Of a stretch of DNA of 46,242 bases, positions 22,770 through 32,734 are shown in pieces. Position numbers and translations under genes: made by a program. The notes beneath the pieces were generated by a model. It did no database searches. It was not told where the DNA came from and saw only the letters and a program-made list of their open reading frames with translations. The DNA is taken from the IMG/VR virus record IMGVR_UViG_3300025585_001486, positions 1 through 46,242 of that record; one strand, given 5' to 3'. Position 1 is the first letter of the stretch. Every line of letters begins with the position of its first letter. The stretch is from a virus.

Positions 22770-24196
22770 TGCCTAAATGGGAAGAGGTCCCGCTCATCGG
22801 GCCGGCAAACGAGAACATCGACGATGTGCAAGTCGATCAATGGGCGGCCACGCTGGTTGACGGCATCCCGCTCGTCGTCGAGGGCAAGCTCCAGATTGTC
22901 AAGCGGCCTGGACTGACGGCACATATTACCCTGGGAACGAATCTGCCGATCGACGGCCTGTACTGGTGGGACAAGCAACGGTGCGTGCTGGCCGTCAGCG
23001 CGGGGCGGGTGTGGAAGATCACAGATCAGGCTGGCACCTACACCGAAATCACCGGCTCCACGGCGCTCCGGTCCTCGCAGCTCGTGAGCTTCGCCAACGA
23101 TGCGAGCAAGTGCGTGATGGCGAACGGCGGGCAGATGGTCCATACGGATCTCTCGACGCTGACCACGATGGCGGACGCCGATGCGCCGACAGCCGTGACA
23201 CACGTGGCCGAACTCGATGGGTACGTCTTGGCGAACGAAGTGGATACGGGACGGGTGCATTACTCGGACATCGACGATCTCACCGGCTGGCAGGCGCTCT
23301 CTTTCTGGACGGCGGAAGCCAAGACCGATGACGTGGTGGCGATGAAAGAGGCGTTTCGAGAAATCTGCGCCTTGGGTCGGGAGACGGTCGAGTTTTGGGT
23401 GAACGATGGCGTTGCGCCGTTCTCGCGGATCCCCGGCAGCGCGCAGCCGTATGGGACGGAAGCGCCCCAATCGCTCGCGCAGGTTGGGAATAGCTGGATG
23501 TGGCTCGCGCACACACGCCGACTGGTGACGATGCAGGGGCGGCAAGTGGTCGAAGTGTCGAGCCCGTACGATCGGGTGATTCAGCGGTACGATTCCGTGA
23601 GTGATGCGGTGGGGTACACGGTCTCGATTGACGGGCACCCGATCTATCTCCTGAATTTCCCCTCAGCCAAGCAAACCCTGGCCTATAACTACCAGACGCA
23701 ACAGTGGCACAAGTGGGGCTACTGGGACACGAACCGGGGCGAGTATCAGCGGTATCGCGGGCAAACCTACTGCTACGCGCGCAGCTGGAACCAGCACCTC
23801 GTCGGGGACTATGCCAACGGGATTATCTACAAGGCCGATCGGGCGGTGTACACCGACAACGGCAATCCGATTCGCACGCTGCTCCGGACGGGGCATATCT
23901 CGCACGGGGCCGAGTTCACGAAACGGTCGGAGATTTTCAGAATTCGCTGTAAGCGCGGCGCGGCGAACAGTGCCGTGAGTGACCCGCAGGTGATGATGCG
24001 GTCCCGGATCGACAACAAGGCCCAATGGGGCAACGAACGCTGGAAGTCGCTTGGGCAAGTCGGCAAGCATGAAGTGCATTTGGACTGGCGGCGCAACGGG
24101 GCCTATAAGACCTGTCAGCGCGAGATCGTCCATAGCGATGCCACGGATTTTGTCTTGATGGGCGCACAGGAATATCTCACGGTTCTCGGGAGGTAG
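22769..24196 (+). CDS. Tail hub / DNA-stabilisation protein (P22 gp10-like)
   Basis: 475 residues, against 472 for P22 gp10. It shows repeated four-strand blades of a beta-propeller: DGLYWWDKQRCVLAVSAGRV, LVSFANDASKCVMANGG, HVAELDGYVLANEVDTGRVH with YSDIDDLTGW, ALGRETVEFWVNDGVAPFSR, AYNYQTQQWHKWGYW. The early residues IDDVQVDQWAATLVDG and later QRYDSVSDAVGYT fit this family. It plugs the portal channel after packaging and binds the adhesins. Confidence 0.86.
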   Translation: MPKWEEVPLIGPANENIDDVQVDQWAATLVDGIPLVVEGKLQIVKRPGLTAHITLGTNLPIDGLYWWDKQRCVLAVSAGRVWKITDQAGTYTEITGSTALRSSQLVSFANDASKCVMANGGQMVHTDLSTLTTMADADAPTAVTHVAELDGYVLANEVDTGRVHYSDIDDLTGWQALSFWTAEAKTDDVVAMKEAFREICALGRETVEFWVNDGVAPFSRIPGSAQPYGTEAPQSLAQVGNSWMWLAHTRRLVTMQGRQVVEVSSPYDRVIQRYDSVSDAVGYTVSIDGHPIYLLNFPSAKQTLAYNYQTQQWHKWGYWDTNRGEYQRYRGQTYCYARSWNQHLVGDYANGIIYKADRAVYTDNGNPIRTLLRTGHISHGAEFTKRSEIFRIRCKRGAANSAVSDPQVMMRSRIDNKAQWGNERWKSLGQVGKHEVHLDWRRNGAYKTCQREIVHSDATDFVLMGAQEYLTVLGR

Positions 24197-24197
24197 C

Positions 24198-24548
24198 ATG
24201 TCGGTTCCGCTGATTCCGCCGCCGGGCGTCTCTGACCTCAAGAATTTTCGAGCCCTGGAAGCCTGGGAGCAAGCCGTCTATGCGATGCTCCGGCTCACCG
24301 GCTCACGGACAGTCGATGTGGGTTCCATTGCAGCCGGGGCGCTGGGCTCCTTTACGGTGACGGTGACGGGCGCCAGGTCCGACGCTGGGCATACGGTACA
24401 GGTGGGGCTCCCGTCTACAGTCAGTACCGGACTGGTGCCGTGGGGGACGGTGACAGGTGATGACGAAGTGACGGTGTACCTGTACAATAGAACCGGCTCA
24501 CCGATTGACCCGGCGAGCGCGACCTACCACGTGAGGGTGATGCCGTGA
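24198..24548 (+). CDS. Small tail-region beta protein
   Basis: 116 residues behind GGGAGGTAGC. N-terminal MSVPLIPPPGVSDLKNFRAL, a short helix, then a beta sandwich (FTVTVTGARSDAGHTVQVGL, then DEVTVYLYNRTGSPIDPASA). The C-terminal part resembles small carbohydrate-binding or fibre-tip beta domains, but no family is certain. It overlaps the cupin gene by four bases. Confidence 0.72.
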   Translation: MSVPLIPPPGVSDLKNFRALEAWEQAVYAMLRLTGSRTVDVGSIAAGALGSFTVTVTGARSDAGHTVQVGLPSTVSTGLVPWGTVTGDDEVTVYLYNRTGSPIDPASATYHVRVMP

Positions 24549-25051
24549 ACGAGGTGATGCCCGCCACGCAGAAAGAGCCGACCATCCCGCGCAACGAGGA
24601 CGTGCGCCGGGGGATTATTCGGCTCGAACATCAGATCAACGAGTATAAGGCCGAGCATGGGATTCCGGATCCCGAGCTGCCTTTGTGGCATGCGTTTGCG
24701 CCGGGGGCCTATGCGCGGACGATCTTTATTCCGGCGGGCACGCTGGTCGTCGGCAAGATCCACAAGCACGCGCACCTGAATATCCTGATTCGCGGGCGGG
24801 TGTCCGTGGCGACGGAAGAGGGGCCGATGGAACTGGAAGCCCCTCGGGTGATGACCTCGAAGGCGGGAACGAAGCGCGTGGTCTATACCCACGAGCCGAC
24901 CTTGTGGACCACGATCCATCTGACGGACAAGACCGACATCGAACAGATTGAAGACGAGATCATTGCGAAGTCGTATGAAGAGTACGACGCGCTCCAGGAT
25001 GCGGACGTGTTGCAGCTACTTCCGCTGGTCGATCGAAAGGGGGATGTATGA
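24545..25051 (+). CDS. Cupin-fold protein
   Basis: 168 residues; GTG at 24545 overlaps the upstream stop (ATG at 24557 is an alternative). After a helical N-terminus, residues 60-126 form a cupin barrel: IPAGTLVVGKIHKHAHLNIL with metal-type histidines H73, H75, H77, then RVVYTHEPTLWTTIH with H116 and H125. Related cupins occur in tail regions of podoviruses, with unknown activity; sugar or metal binding is plausible. Confidence 0.82.
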   Translation: MNEVMPATQKEPTIPRNEDVRRGIIRLEHQINEYKAEHGIPDPELPLWHAFAPGAYARTIFIPAGTLVVGKIHKHAHLNILIRGRVSVATEEGPMELEAPRVMTSKAGTKRVVYTHEPTLWTTIHLTDKTDIEQIEDEIIAKSYEEYDALQDADVLQLLPLVDRKGDV

Positions 25052-25779
25052 GTTTTGCGGCCACAGCGATTGGGGTTGGCGCGGCGGCGGGGATTGCCGG
25101 ATCGGCGATCAGCGCCGAAGGGGCCAGTAAACAGGCCGGGGCAATCGGGGCGGGGCACGCGCTCAGCCGACAGACGGCGCTGGAGCTGGACGATCGGGCC
25201 AGGGCGGATATGGCGCCGTTCCGGTCGCTGGGCCTCACGGCGGGCAATCAGCTGGAGCAGATTATCGCGGGGAACGCCAAGCTCGACGATTTCTTTAAGG
25301 GCAGCTCGCTCTACGATTGGGAGTCCGAGATGGGTACGCGCAATATCAACCGACAGCTGAAGGCGCGGGGGATGTACAACTCGGGCGCGGGGCTCGAAAC
25401 GCTGGCGATGTTTGAAAAGGGCCTGGTGGCAGAGCAAGGGAATGCCTGGTGGGACAAGCTGTTTAACACCACGGCGCTCGGGTCGAACGCGGCGGCCAAG
25501 ATGGCGACGGGGACTACGCAGACCGGCAACACCCTGGCGAATCTCGCCACGCAAGCCGGCATCGCGCAAGGCGGGGCGGTGGCGAACCAGTACAATGCGA
25601 TGGCGGGCGGGGTGCAGGGCATCGGGAACGCAGCCGGCTCCTACGCGCAGTATCAAATGTACAAGCCGTTCCTGGACCGACTGAGCGGGTCAAATCCTGG
25701 CGGGGCCGATCAGGAAGCCTTGGGCCGGTCGATTGTGGATGCGTCGATTAACTCATGGAACGCGGGCACGTTTTCATAG
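25048..25779 (+). CDS. DNA ejection protein, small (gp14/gp7-like)
   Basis: 243 residues, coupled by ATGA. N-terminal glycine/alanine zipper (ATAIGVGAAAGIAGSAISAE) able to insert in membranes, then SKQAGAIGAGHALSR and a helical body with GGAVANQYNAMAGGVQGIGN near the C-terminus. Such Ala/Gly-rich first members of ejection triads (T7 gp14, P22 gp7) leave the virion and help form the conduit through the envelope. Followed by two larger helical proteins as in T7 and P22. Confidence 0.75.
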   Translation: MSFAATAIGVGAAAGIAGSAISAEGASKQAGAIGAGHALSRQTALELDDRARADMAPFRSLGLTAGNQLEQIIAGNAKLDDFFKGSSLYDWESEMGTRNINRQLKARGMYNSGAGLETLAMFEKGLVAEQGNAWWDKLFNTTALGSNAAAKMATGTTQTGNTLANLATQAGIAQGGAVANQYNAMAGGVQGIGNAAGSYAQYQMYKPFLDRLSGSNPGGADQEALGRSIVDASINSWNAGTFS

Positions 25780-25788
25780 GGAGGCGCT

Positions 25789-27546
25789 ATGCCGTCGGGA
25801 TCGTTGTTGGACATGGACGGGATGGTTCGGAACATCGTCGGGATGCAGAATCTTGAGGAGACGCGCCGGCGGAACGATATTTACGAACAGAACTCCTTAC
25901 TCCAGGCGGAACAGAACAAAATTGATCAGCAGAAGCTCCGGCAGACCACGGCGTTTCGGGCGTTCGATGAACTGGGCAAGATGGCCGATCATCCGGCCTT
26001 GGCGACGAACCTGGACAAGCAAGCCGATTTGCTCTTGATGCAGGGCAAAGTGATGGAGACGGGGCTCGGGGTGAAGGTTCCGCTTCCGTCGAAAGATGAG
26101 TTGATGGGCGGGTTTGCGCAAACCAAGACCCTCATGCACGCCATGCGGAGCGGGAATCAGGCCGAGGCGCAAGGGGCCTTGATGGAGGCGATGACGGCGA
26201 ATCCGAAATGGGCCAGGACCGTCCTCGACGATATGAAGAAGGGCGGCGAGCTGACCGCACAGATGCAGGAATTGGACGTGAAACTCCAGACGCACCAGGC
26301 GCAGCTGGAAGCGATCAACCTGAAGAACGGCAAGCTCAAGATTCAAGAAGGCCTCTTTGCGGAACATGCGGCCGGTCTGACCCGTGTGGCGAACCTGGCC
26401 GGCGATCCGAAGTTTGCCCGCCAGTTTCAGGAGATTTTGAGTTTTCAGAAGCCGGAAGCGCGGCAAGCCTATTTGAACCTCCCGGAGAATCAGGCGTTCA
26501 AGCAGGCCTTTGAGCAGCGGCTCGATGCCGAGCGAAAGGATATGGGCTTCTTCGACGGGCTCGGGAAAGAGGCCGAGGGGATGACCCCGCAGAAAGTGTA
26601 CCTGTTGGAGCAGGAAGTCGAGGCGCGCGCGAAGGCGCTGGCTGACGCCCAGGCAAAGAGCCCGGACGGGCAGGCGCCGGAAGACCAGCTGAACGAGCTG
26701 CGTAGCTATGAAGTAATCCGCAAGGCGCGAGCGGTGGAAGCGGAGTGGCTGAAGGATCCGTACAACAAAGACAAGTGGAAATCGCTCAAAAAGGCCGAGC
26801 AGGACTTGCGGCTCGAACAGGGCACAACCACGAAGAAGCTGACGGAGCTGGCCGATCAACGGACGGCGTTGGCGCAAGCGAAGTTTGATCAGAAGACACA
26901 GACGGGCCTGGCGGAACGGGATTTGACGGAAGAGTTCTTGCGCGGGATCAAGGCCGGGAAGAATGATAGCCAGGCGCTCGGGGATGCGATCGGCTCGGTG
27001 AAGCAGAAGTATCCCGGGGTGCCGTTCGATGCGACGAAGGTGACGAATCCGGACAAGCGGCATACGCAGACCGTGACGCTCCTCTCGCCGACCGAACGCA
27101 CGAATATCGCGGAAGAACGCACGTTGGTCGGGCAGCTCGATAAGATCATTGCGAATTTCGACCCATCGTATGTCGGCATGTGGGATTCCCGCGTCGGGGA
27201 CGTCGGGCAGATGACCAGCACCCTCAGCGCCAAGCGAGAGATGTGGCTCCAGGAGAGCCGGGCGTTTGTGGCGGAAGCGCGGCACAAGATTTTCGGGGCG
27301 TCGTTGACCGGCTCAGAGAAAGAGGCGGCCTTGAGCGAACTGCCGAACGAACGGATGGGCGACAAGCAGTGGCCGGCGGCGGCGAAGGCCTGGCGGGATA
27401 AGTGGGGGGCGCTCATTGAGCAACGGTTACGGGTGGCGGGCCAATCGAGAACACCCAACGGACAACCGGCGAAGCCACAGGTGGACCTTCGAGGGATGTC
27501 TGAGCAGGAACTCTTAGGCGTGATTCTTCAGGGGGGTCAACCATGA
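25789..27546 (+). CDS. DNA ejection protein, middle (gp15/gp20-like)
   Basis: 585 residues, start behind AGGGAGGCGCT. Almost entirely charged alpha helix and coiled coil (EETRRRNDIYEQNSLLQAEQ; EVEARAKALADAQAKSPDGQ), no cysteine-rich or enzymatic motif. Size and placement as the second of three helical proteins match the middle ejection protein of podovirus cores. Its stop overlaps the start of the largest gene. Confidence 0.72.
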   Translation: MPSGSLLDMDGMVRNIVGMQNLEETRRRNDIYEQNSLLQAEQNKIDQQKLRQTTAFRAFDELGKMADHPALATNLDKQADLLLMQGKVMETGLGVKVPLPSKDELMGGFAQTKTLMHAMRSGNQAEAQGALMEAMTANPKWARTVLDDMKKGGELTAQMQELDVKLQTHQAQLEAINLKNGKLKIQEGLFAEHAAGLTRVANLAGDPKFARQFQEILSFQKPEARQAYLNLPENQAFKQAFEQRLDAERKDMGFFDGLGKEAEGMTPQKVYLLEQEVEARAKALADAQAKSPDGQAPEDQLNELRSYEVIRKARAVEAEWLKDPYNKDKWKSLKKAEQDLRLEQGTTTKKLTELADQRTALAQAKFDQKTQTGLAERDLTEEFLRGIKAGKNDSQALGDAIGSVKQKYPGVPFDATKVTNPDKRHTQTVTLLSPTERTNIAEERTLVGQLDKIIANFDPSYVGMWDSRVGDVGQMTSTLSAKREMWLQESRAFVAEARHKIFGASLTGSEKEAALSELPNERMGDKQWPAAAKAWRDKWGALIEQRLRVAGQSRTPNGQPAKPQVDLRGMSEQELLGVILQGGQP

Positions 27547-30500
27547 GCGAGGCGTTGGCGGCAGAGCTTCCAGTCGAAACGCCGATGGTCACGGTCCGAC
27601 CGGACCCGAACGACCCGAATCGTGGCGTAACGGATCAGGTGCAGACGAGCGACCGGGTGCGGGTGAGTAGCCCGGGGGCACTGAACCCCACCGATGCGAT
27701 GGCTGAAATGGAACGGCGCGCGGCGAGCGGGCAACTGTCACCACGGGCCGTCGAGGCGCTGGCGGAACTCAAGCGGCGCCGTGGCATTCAGACGCCGGCA
27801 CCGGAGAGTCAGGACGCGGGTCAGGCGGCCCCTGGGGCGCCCCAGTATGACGGGGCCGATCGGCTCGTGGGCGTGGCGGCCACGGGATTCAATAAAGGCC
27901 TCGCGGTGCCGGTCGATTTGATCAACGAGGGCCTGAAGGCGATCGGGCTGCCGATGTCCGATGAGCCCTTCATGGGCTCGGCCTTTGTGGATAAGTACCT
28001 CTCTGGCGAGAATTTCCAGCCGCAAAGCGAGTTCGAGTCAGTGCTTCAGCGGGCCGGACTGGAAGTAGGCGCGAACACGCTGCCGTTGGCCGGCTCACTG
28101 ACGGTCAAAGCGGCGAATGCCGGGAAAGAGATCGTGCGAACCGGGCAGGAAGCCGTGGCAATGGCCGGCCGTGACCCTGGCGCACTGGAACAGAAGAAGC
28201 GGGCCATTCAAGCCATTCCGGCGGCGCTCGTCGAGCAGCTGCAACAGGTCGGGGTGGAAAAGCTCGTGGCGGTAGAAGAGGCGTTGGCGGCGGGGGCGGG
28301 CGTCGGGGCTGAAGTGGTGCGGCAACTCTTCCCGGAAGGCGGACGGACGGCGGAATTTATCGGGGAACTGGTGGGCTCGTTTACGCCGTCGGTGGCGATG
28401 GGCTTGGTCCGGAAGGCGATTGAGGGCGTGCATGCCGTCAGCCGGACGGTGCTCGGGTCCGAGACCGAACGAGAAGCGCGGAGACGATTGGGGGGTAAGC
28501 TGAGCGATTCGGCCACGCCGGAGCAGATTCAGGCGGGTGTGGAGCGGGCTGAGGCACTTCGGCAGGAAGTGTCGCCCGGGGCCGAGAAAGGCGAAGGGCT
28601 CCAGTTGTCTGCCGGCGAAGCGATCGACGGATCGGTGCAGGCCACACAGACCGCCCAGCGGAAGGCGAGCCCGAAACTGGATGCCAAACTCAACACGCAA
28701 CGGGCGCAGAACATCGAAGCGGTGACGAACTATTTTCGAGGGACGGCGCCGGAAGGGAATCCGACGAAGTACGCCGAAACGCTGCAAGCCATGCGCCAGA
28801 ACAACGAGGCGCTGCTGGAGCTCGGCGTGGCGCGGACCCAGGCCAAACTCGACGCGGTGCGCGGGGATATTTCCAAGCGGGCGGCGGCGCTCCTGAATGA
28901 CCTCGAAGCGCGGATGTGGGAGGCGGATCAGCGGATTGCCCAGCGGTTGCGGGCGATTGGGCCACAGCTCAGCGAGAAGCAGCGGGGCGAGATCATCCGG
29001 GGCGAGTACCTGGAAGCCGTCGGGAAGTTCCGGGAGCGGGCCAAGGCGGACTATGCCGAACTGGATAACCTCGGGCATGCCGAACTGCCGATTGCCGGCA
29101 CCCTCTCCAAGCTCGGCGAGCTGCGCGATCAGTTCCCGGCACAACTGCAAGCGATCCAGAAGATCAACCCGCGTGTCTCCCGCGCGATCGACAATCTCGG
29201 GCACGATTACGAACTCATCCAGCGGGTCGAGAAAGCGCAAGCCGATCTGGAGATCGTCGGGGGGAAAGGCAAGGATCAGCGCGGCGGGTTCTCGTTCGGC
29301 GTGGAGCAAGACGGGACGGGGAGCACGCAGCGGTCAGTGGGGGTGCCGTCGAATTATCCATATTGGTACAAGTCGCTTGCCAACGAGAAGGTGGCGGGGA
29401 CTGAGAACGTGCTGGACCGAGAGACGATCGAGAAGGCGCTGGACACGCTCAAGACCGGCGCGCAGCATGGCCTCCACGAGAAAACCATCCAGTTTGTGAA
29501 GCGAGCTATTTTGAATGATCCTGAGTTCCGCAAGTCGCCGTGGTTTGAGCCGGTCATGGACGAGTTGCAGAATGCCCCGTCGGCGAGCCTGAAGGATCTC
29601 CGGCAGCTGCGCTCCGATTTGCTCGGGCTGTCCAGGCAGGCGCGGGCGGCGGACGATCGGGTGCAGAACTATGTGATTCAGGAATTGGTCTCCGCGACGG
29701 ATAGCGACATCGATAGGCTCCTGGGCGACTCTCCGTTTAAGGCGCTCTACCCGGTACATGGCGAACTGTACCGGCAGATTTCGGCGGACTATCGGGCGGG
29801 CGTCGAAACGCTGTTGAAGGGCACGGCGAACAAGCTCCGGCGCGTGAACCTGTACGGGGATTACACGGTCTACGATGAGTCGATTCCGGCGCTGTTCTGG
29901 CGGAACGAAAGCACGCTGCAAGACTTCCAGAAGGCGTTTGAGAATCCGGCGATGGCGAAGATTGCGCTGCGCGACTATGCCCTAGAGCGGTATGTGGAGC
30001 AGGTCGTCAAGAATGACCAGGGGCGGCTGGCGATTGATCAGAACGCGCACCGGAAATGGATGGAGCAGCACGGGCCCCAGCTCAAGCTGTTCCCTGAGCT
30101 AGAGGCGACGTTTAACAATTCGGCGAAGATGCAAGAACAGGTCGATGTGCTCCGGGAACAGGTCGAGACGTTCCGGAAGGGCAAGCAAGGGGAAGAGGCG
30201 CTGCGCCGGCGCGTGGAGGCCACACGTCGCCCGTGGGACTTCACGCAGGCGGATATTACCGCGCGTGAGGCGCGGCTCAAGCATGTGCAGGACGTCGTAG
30301 ACCGGACGCGGCACCAGTGGGACGCCTCGAAGGCCAGTCTCTTCCTCGGACAGCCGGCGGGCGATGTGGGGTACAAGATTGCCACGGCGAGCGATCCGAT
30401 CGGCGAGTATGAACGGGCCTTGCAGCTCGTCAAGCAGGATCCGGAAGCGGTGGCGGGGCTGAATAAAGCGATCTGGCTGGGACTCACGGAGAAGATTCAG

Positions 30501-31007
30501 CCGAGACTGACGGGCGTGACCGGCGAGACGAATCTCGGGGTGCTCCACAAGGAAATGCAGGCCTGGATCGAAGGGCATGGCAAGCTCATGGAGCGGGTGC
30601 TCGGGCCAGAGGGATTCAAGCGGATCCAAACCGCGTCGGAGGTCATTGAACGGATTGCCCGGGGGAAGAAGACCGGCTCAGATACGGCGATTGCCCTGAA
30701 TGTCCAAGCGGCGCTGGCAAGCACGTGGCTCTCGCGTGGGTGGGCGGTCGCCACAGGGCGAGTGCCGGCGGGATTCGGCATCGCTGAGCGGGGCATGCAG
30801 AAGCTCATTAAGACCTGGGAAACGATGTCGGCGGCACAGCAGGACGATATTCTCTTGGAGTCGTTCTTTAACCCAAAGGCGTTTCAAACGCTGGTGAACG
30901 CGGCGACGTACGGGCCGGAGAACGCGATGGTCAAGCAGCAACTCAAACAGCTGCATCTGCACTTGTATAACCAGGGCGAGCAACGGCCACAGGAGACCTC
31001 GAAATGA
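27543..31007 (+). CDS. DNA ejection protein, large (gp16-like)
   Basis: 1154 residues, the largest product. The disordered N-terminus is followed by GVGAEVVRQLFPEGGRTAEF and FIGELVGSFTPSVAMGLVRK, membrane-active-looking segments near residues 240-290, then long helical arrays (RAQNIEAVTNYFRG; RQLRSDLLGLSRQARAADDR). It matches the third, largest internal virion protein of T7/P22-type phages. I see no transglycosylase motif (ESSLN/GLMQ), unlike T7 gp16; a separate transglycosylase lies at 20450. Confidence 0.74.
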   Translation: MSEALAAELPVETPMVTVRPDPNDPNRGVTDQVQTSDRVRVSSPGALNPTDAMAEMERRAASGQLSPRAVEALAELKRRRGIQTPAPESQDAGQAAPGAPQYDGADRLVGVAATGFNKGLAVPVDLINEGLKAIGLPMSDEPFMGSAFVDKYLSGENFQPQSEFESVLQRAGLEVGANTLPLAGSLTVKAANAGKEIVRTGQEAVAMAGRDPGALEQKKRAIQAIPAALVEQLQQVGVEKLVAVEEALAAGAGVGAEVVRQLFPEGGRTAEFIGELVGSFTPSVAMGLVRKAIEGVHAVSRTVLGSETEREARRRLGGKLSDSATPEQIQAGVERAEALRQEVSPGAEKGEGLQLSAGEAIDGSVQATQTAQRKASPKLDAKLNTQRAQNIEAVTNYFRGTAPEGNPTKYAETLQAMRQNNEALLELGVARTQAKLDAVRGDISKRAAALLNDLEARMWEADQRIAQRLRAIGPQLSEKQRGEIIRGEYLEAVGKFRERAKADYAELDNLGHAELPIAGTLSKLGELRDQFPAQLQAIQKINPRVSRAIDNLGHDYELIQRVEKAQADLEIVGGKGKDQRGGFSFGVEQDGTGSTQRSVGVPSNYPYWYKSLANEKVAGTENVLDRETIEKALDTLKTGAQHGLHEKTIQFVKRAILNDPEFRKSPWFEPVMDELQNAPSASLKDLRQLRSDLLGLSRQARAADDRVQNYVIQELVSATDSDIDRLLGDSPFKALYPVHGELYRQISADYRAGVETLLKGTANKLRRVNLYGDYTVYDESIPALFWRNESTLQDFQKAFENPAMAKIALRDYALERYVEQVVKNDQGRLAIDQNAHRKWMEQHGPQLKLFPELEATFNNSAKMQEQVDVLREQVETFRKGKQGEEALRRRVEATRRPWDFTQADITAREARLKHVQDVVDRTRHQWDASKASLFLGQPAGDVGYKIATASDPIGEYERALQLVKQDPEAVAGLNKAIWLGLTEKIQPRLTGVTGETNLGVLHKEMQAWIEGHGKLMERVLGPEGFKRIQTASEVIERIARGKKTGSDTAIALNVQAALASTWLSRGWAVATGRVPAGFGIAERGMQKLIKTWETMSAAQQDDILLESFFNPKAFQTLVNAATYGPENAMVKQQLKQLHLHLYNQGEQRPQETSK

Positions 31008-32725
31008 GCACCTACGCCCAGCGCGTGCAACTCGGGCCGTTCTTCGATGGGGGCGCCCTGCAAGGCGGCGCGAAGCTGTATCACTATGCGGTGGGCTCCA
31101 GCACACTGAAAGATATTTATCTCGATCGAGCGAAGGGCACCACGCTCGCACAGCCGTTTGTCGCGGATGCGGACGGCATCTTCAATTTCTTCGCGGATGG
31201 CCTGTACAAGCTGATCATCGTCGGGCCGGACAGTACGGGTCCGGCGGTCGATGTGCTGTACACGCTGGACGATTGGCAGCTGATCGATGCGGCGGCCGAC
31301 ATTACGTGGGACGAAGGTGCGTCGGTGACGTCGGCCTCGACGATCGCCATTGGGCCGGAGATCTGGCAGCACGTGACGGGCAGTACGACGATTGCCACGA
31401 TCACGATGACCACGCCGTTTGCCTGGCTGGTGTTCGACGGGAATCTGACACTGACCTATTCGGCAAACCTCCTGACGCCGGCGGGCATCGATCTGGCGGT
31501 GCGCTCGGGCGATGTGCTCTTTGTCCTGAATGAAGGCAGCGGGGTCGTGCGGATTGCGGGGCATACCCAGTACGACGGTCTGGTAATTGCCACGCAGGAC
31601 AGTCGCACGGCCACGGTCGATGCGGCGCTGACGGTGCGCTCAACCACGAGCGGGACGCCGGCAGCGGGGATAGGGACGGGCATTCTCCTGCAAGCCGAAA
31701 GCGCCGACGAGACGCCGAGCGATGTGGGGCAGGTCGAGGCGGCCTTCAGCGATGTGAGTGCGGGCACCGAGGACAGCTATCTGCAAATCCTCTTGCGCGT
31801 GGCCGGGGCGGCGCTCACGGCCTGCTGGCGGTTTGCGGCGACGGCGGCTTTTAAGGGCATTCTGACGCACGCGAATACCGCCGACCGGACGTACACGTTT
31901 CCCAATGCCTCGTATGTGATCGATGCCGGGGAGTGCTACAAAGGCCCTTCGTCCTGTGGATCGGGGAGCACGCGTAGCCACGAGGGGACTGTGACGGTCG
32001 CCTCGAACGGGAACTACTCGGGCATTCATTACTATACCGATTTTACCCTGAACAGTGGCGTGACGATGACGGTGCCGGCAGGCAAGCGGCGGCTCATCAT
32101 CGTGGCAACCGGCACCATCACGATCAACGGGACGATTACGGCGGCAGGCGCCGGTGGCGCCGGTGGAGCGGGGAGCGATAATGCGTCAGCGGCAGGCACG
32201 GCAGGAGGCGCGGGGAGCGACCAGCCTGGCGGCGGCGGCGGGAACGGCTCGGGGGCTACGTATGTCTCTGGGGCTGGAGGGGCCGTCCTGCAACACGGAG
32301 CGACACTGACGGCAGGCGGAAGCGGATCGGGGTCCAGCGGGAATGGTACGGCTGGCAGTCAGCTGAGTGCTTCAGACGCGGCATTCCCACTGCTGGCGGC
32401 GATGGGCGGTGGTGGTGGAGGCGGCGGATCGGCGAACGGAGCCACGGGTGGGGCAGGCGGGGCGGGTGGCGGATCGATTGTCCTGATTGCGCCGACGATT
32501 GTGCTGGCGGCCACAGCCACACTGAATACGTCGGGCAGTGCCGGATCATCATCTAGCAATATCGGTGGCGGCGGCGGTGCGGCCGGCAACGTCCTGATTG
32601 CGTGCCGGTCCTACACCGATAGCGGCGCGACCTTTACCCAGACGGGCGGGGCCGGCGGAAGCGGGCCGACGCAATCGGGCGGGGCCGGCGCGGCCGGCGT
32701 CAAGCAAATCAACATCTACGCCTAA
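31004..32725 (+). CDS. Tail spike/adhesin with glycine-rich C-terminus
   Basis: 573 residues, coupled by ATGA. The N-terminal ~90 residues (QLGPFFDGGALQGGAKLYHY to DGIFNFFADGLYKLIIVG) look like a tail-attachment domain and recur in the next gene. The middle is beta-rich. Residues ~330-380 (GVTMTVPAGKRRLIIVATGT) lead into ~195 residues dominated by Gly runs and short GGAGGAGG or GGGGGGGG tracts (380-570), broken by GGSIVLIAPTIVLAATATL. Such glycine-rich blocks can fold as polyglycine-II bundles, known in the S16 gp38 adhesin. Probable receptor-binding protein. Confidence 0.75.
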   Translation: MSTYAQRVQLGPFFDGGALQGGAKLYHYAVGSSTLKDIYLDRAKGTTLAQPFVADADGIFNFFADGLYKLIIVGPDSTGPAVDVLYTLDDWQLIDAAADITWDEGASVTSASTIAIGPEIWQHVTGSTTIATITMTTPFAWLVFDGNLTLTYSANLLTPAGIDLAVRSGDVLFVLNEGSGVVRIAGHTQYDGLVIATQDSRTATVDAALTVRSTTSGTPAAGIGTGILLQAESADETPSDVGQVEAAFSDVSAGTEDSYLQILLRVAGAALTACWRFAATAAFKGILTHANTADRTYTFPNASYVIDAGECYKGPSSCGSGSTRSHEGTVTVASNGNYSGIHYYTDFTLNSGVTMTVPAGKRRLIIVATGTITINGTITAAGAGGAGGAGSDNASAAGTAGGAGSDQPGGGGGNGSGATYVSGAGGAVLQHGATLTAGGSGSGSSGNGTAGSQLSASDAAFPLLAAMGGGGGGGGSANGATGGAGGAGGGSIVLIAPTIVLAATATLNTSGSAGSSSSNIGGGGGAAGNVLIACRSYTDSGATFTQTGGAGGSGPTQSGGAGAAGVKQINIYA

Positions 32726-32734
32726 CGGAGACCT

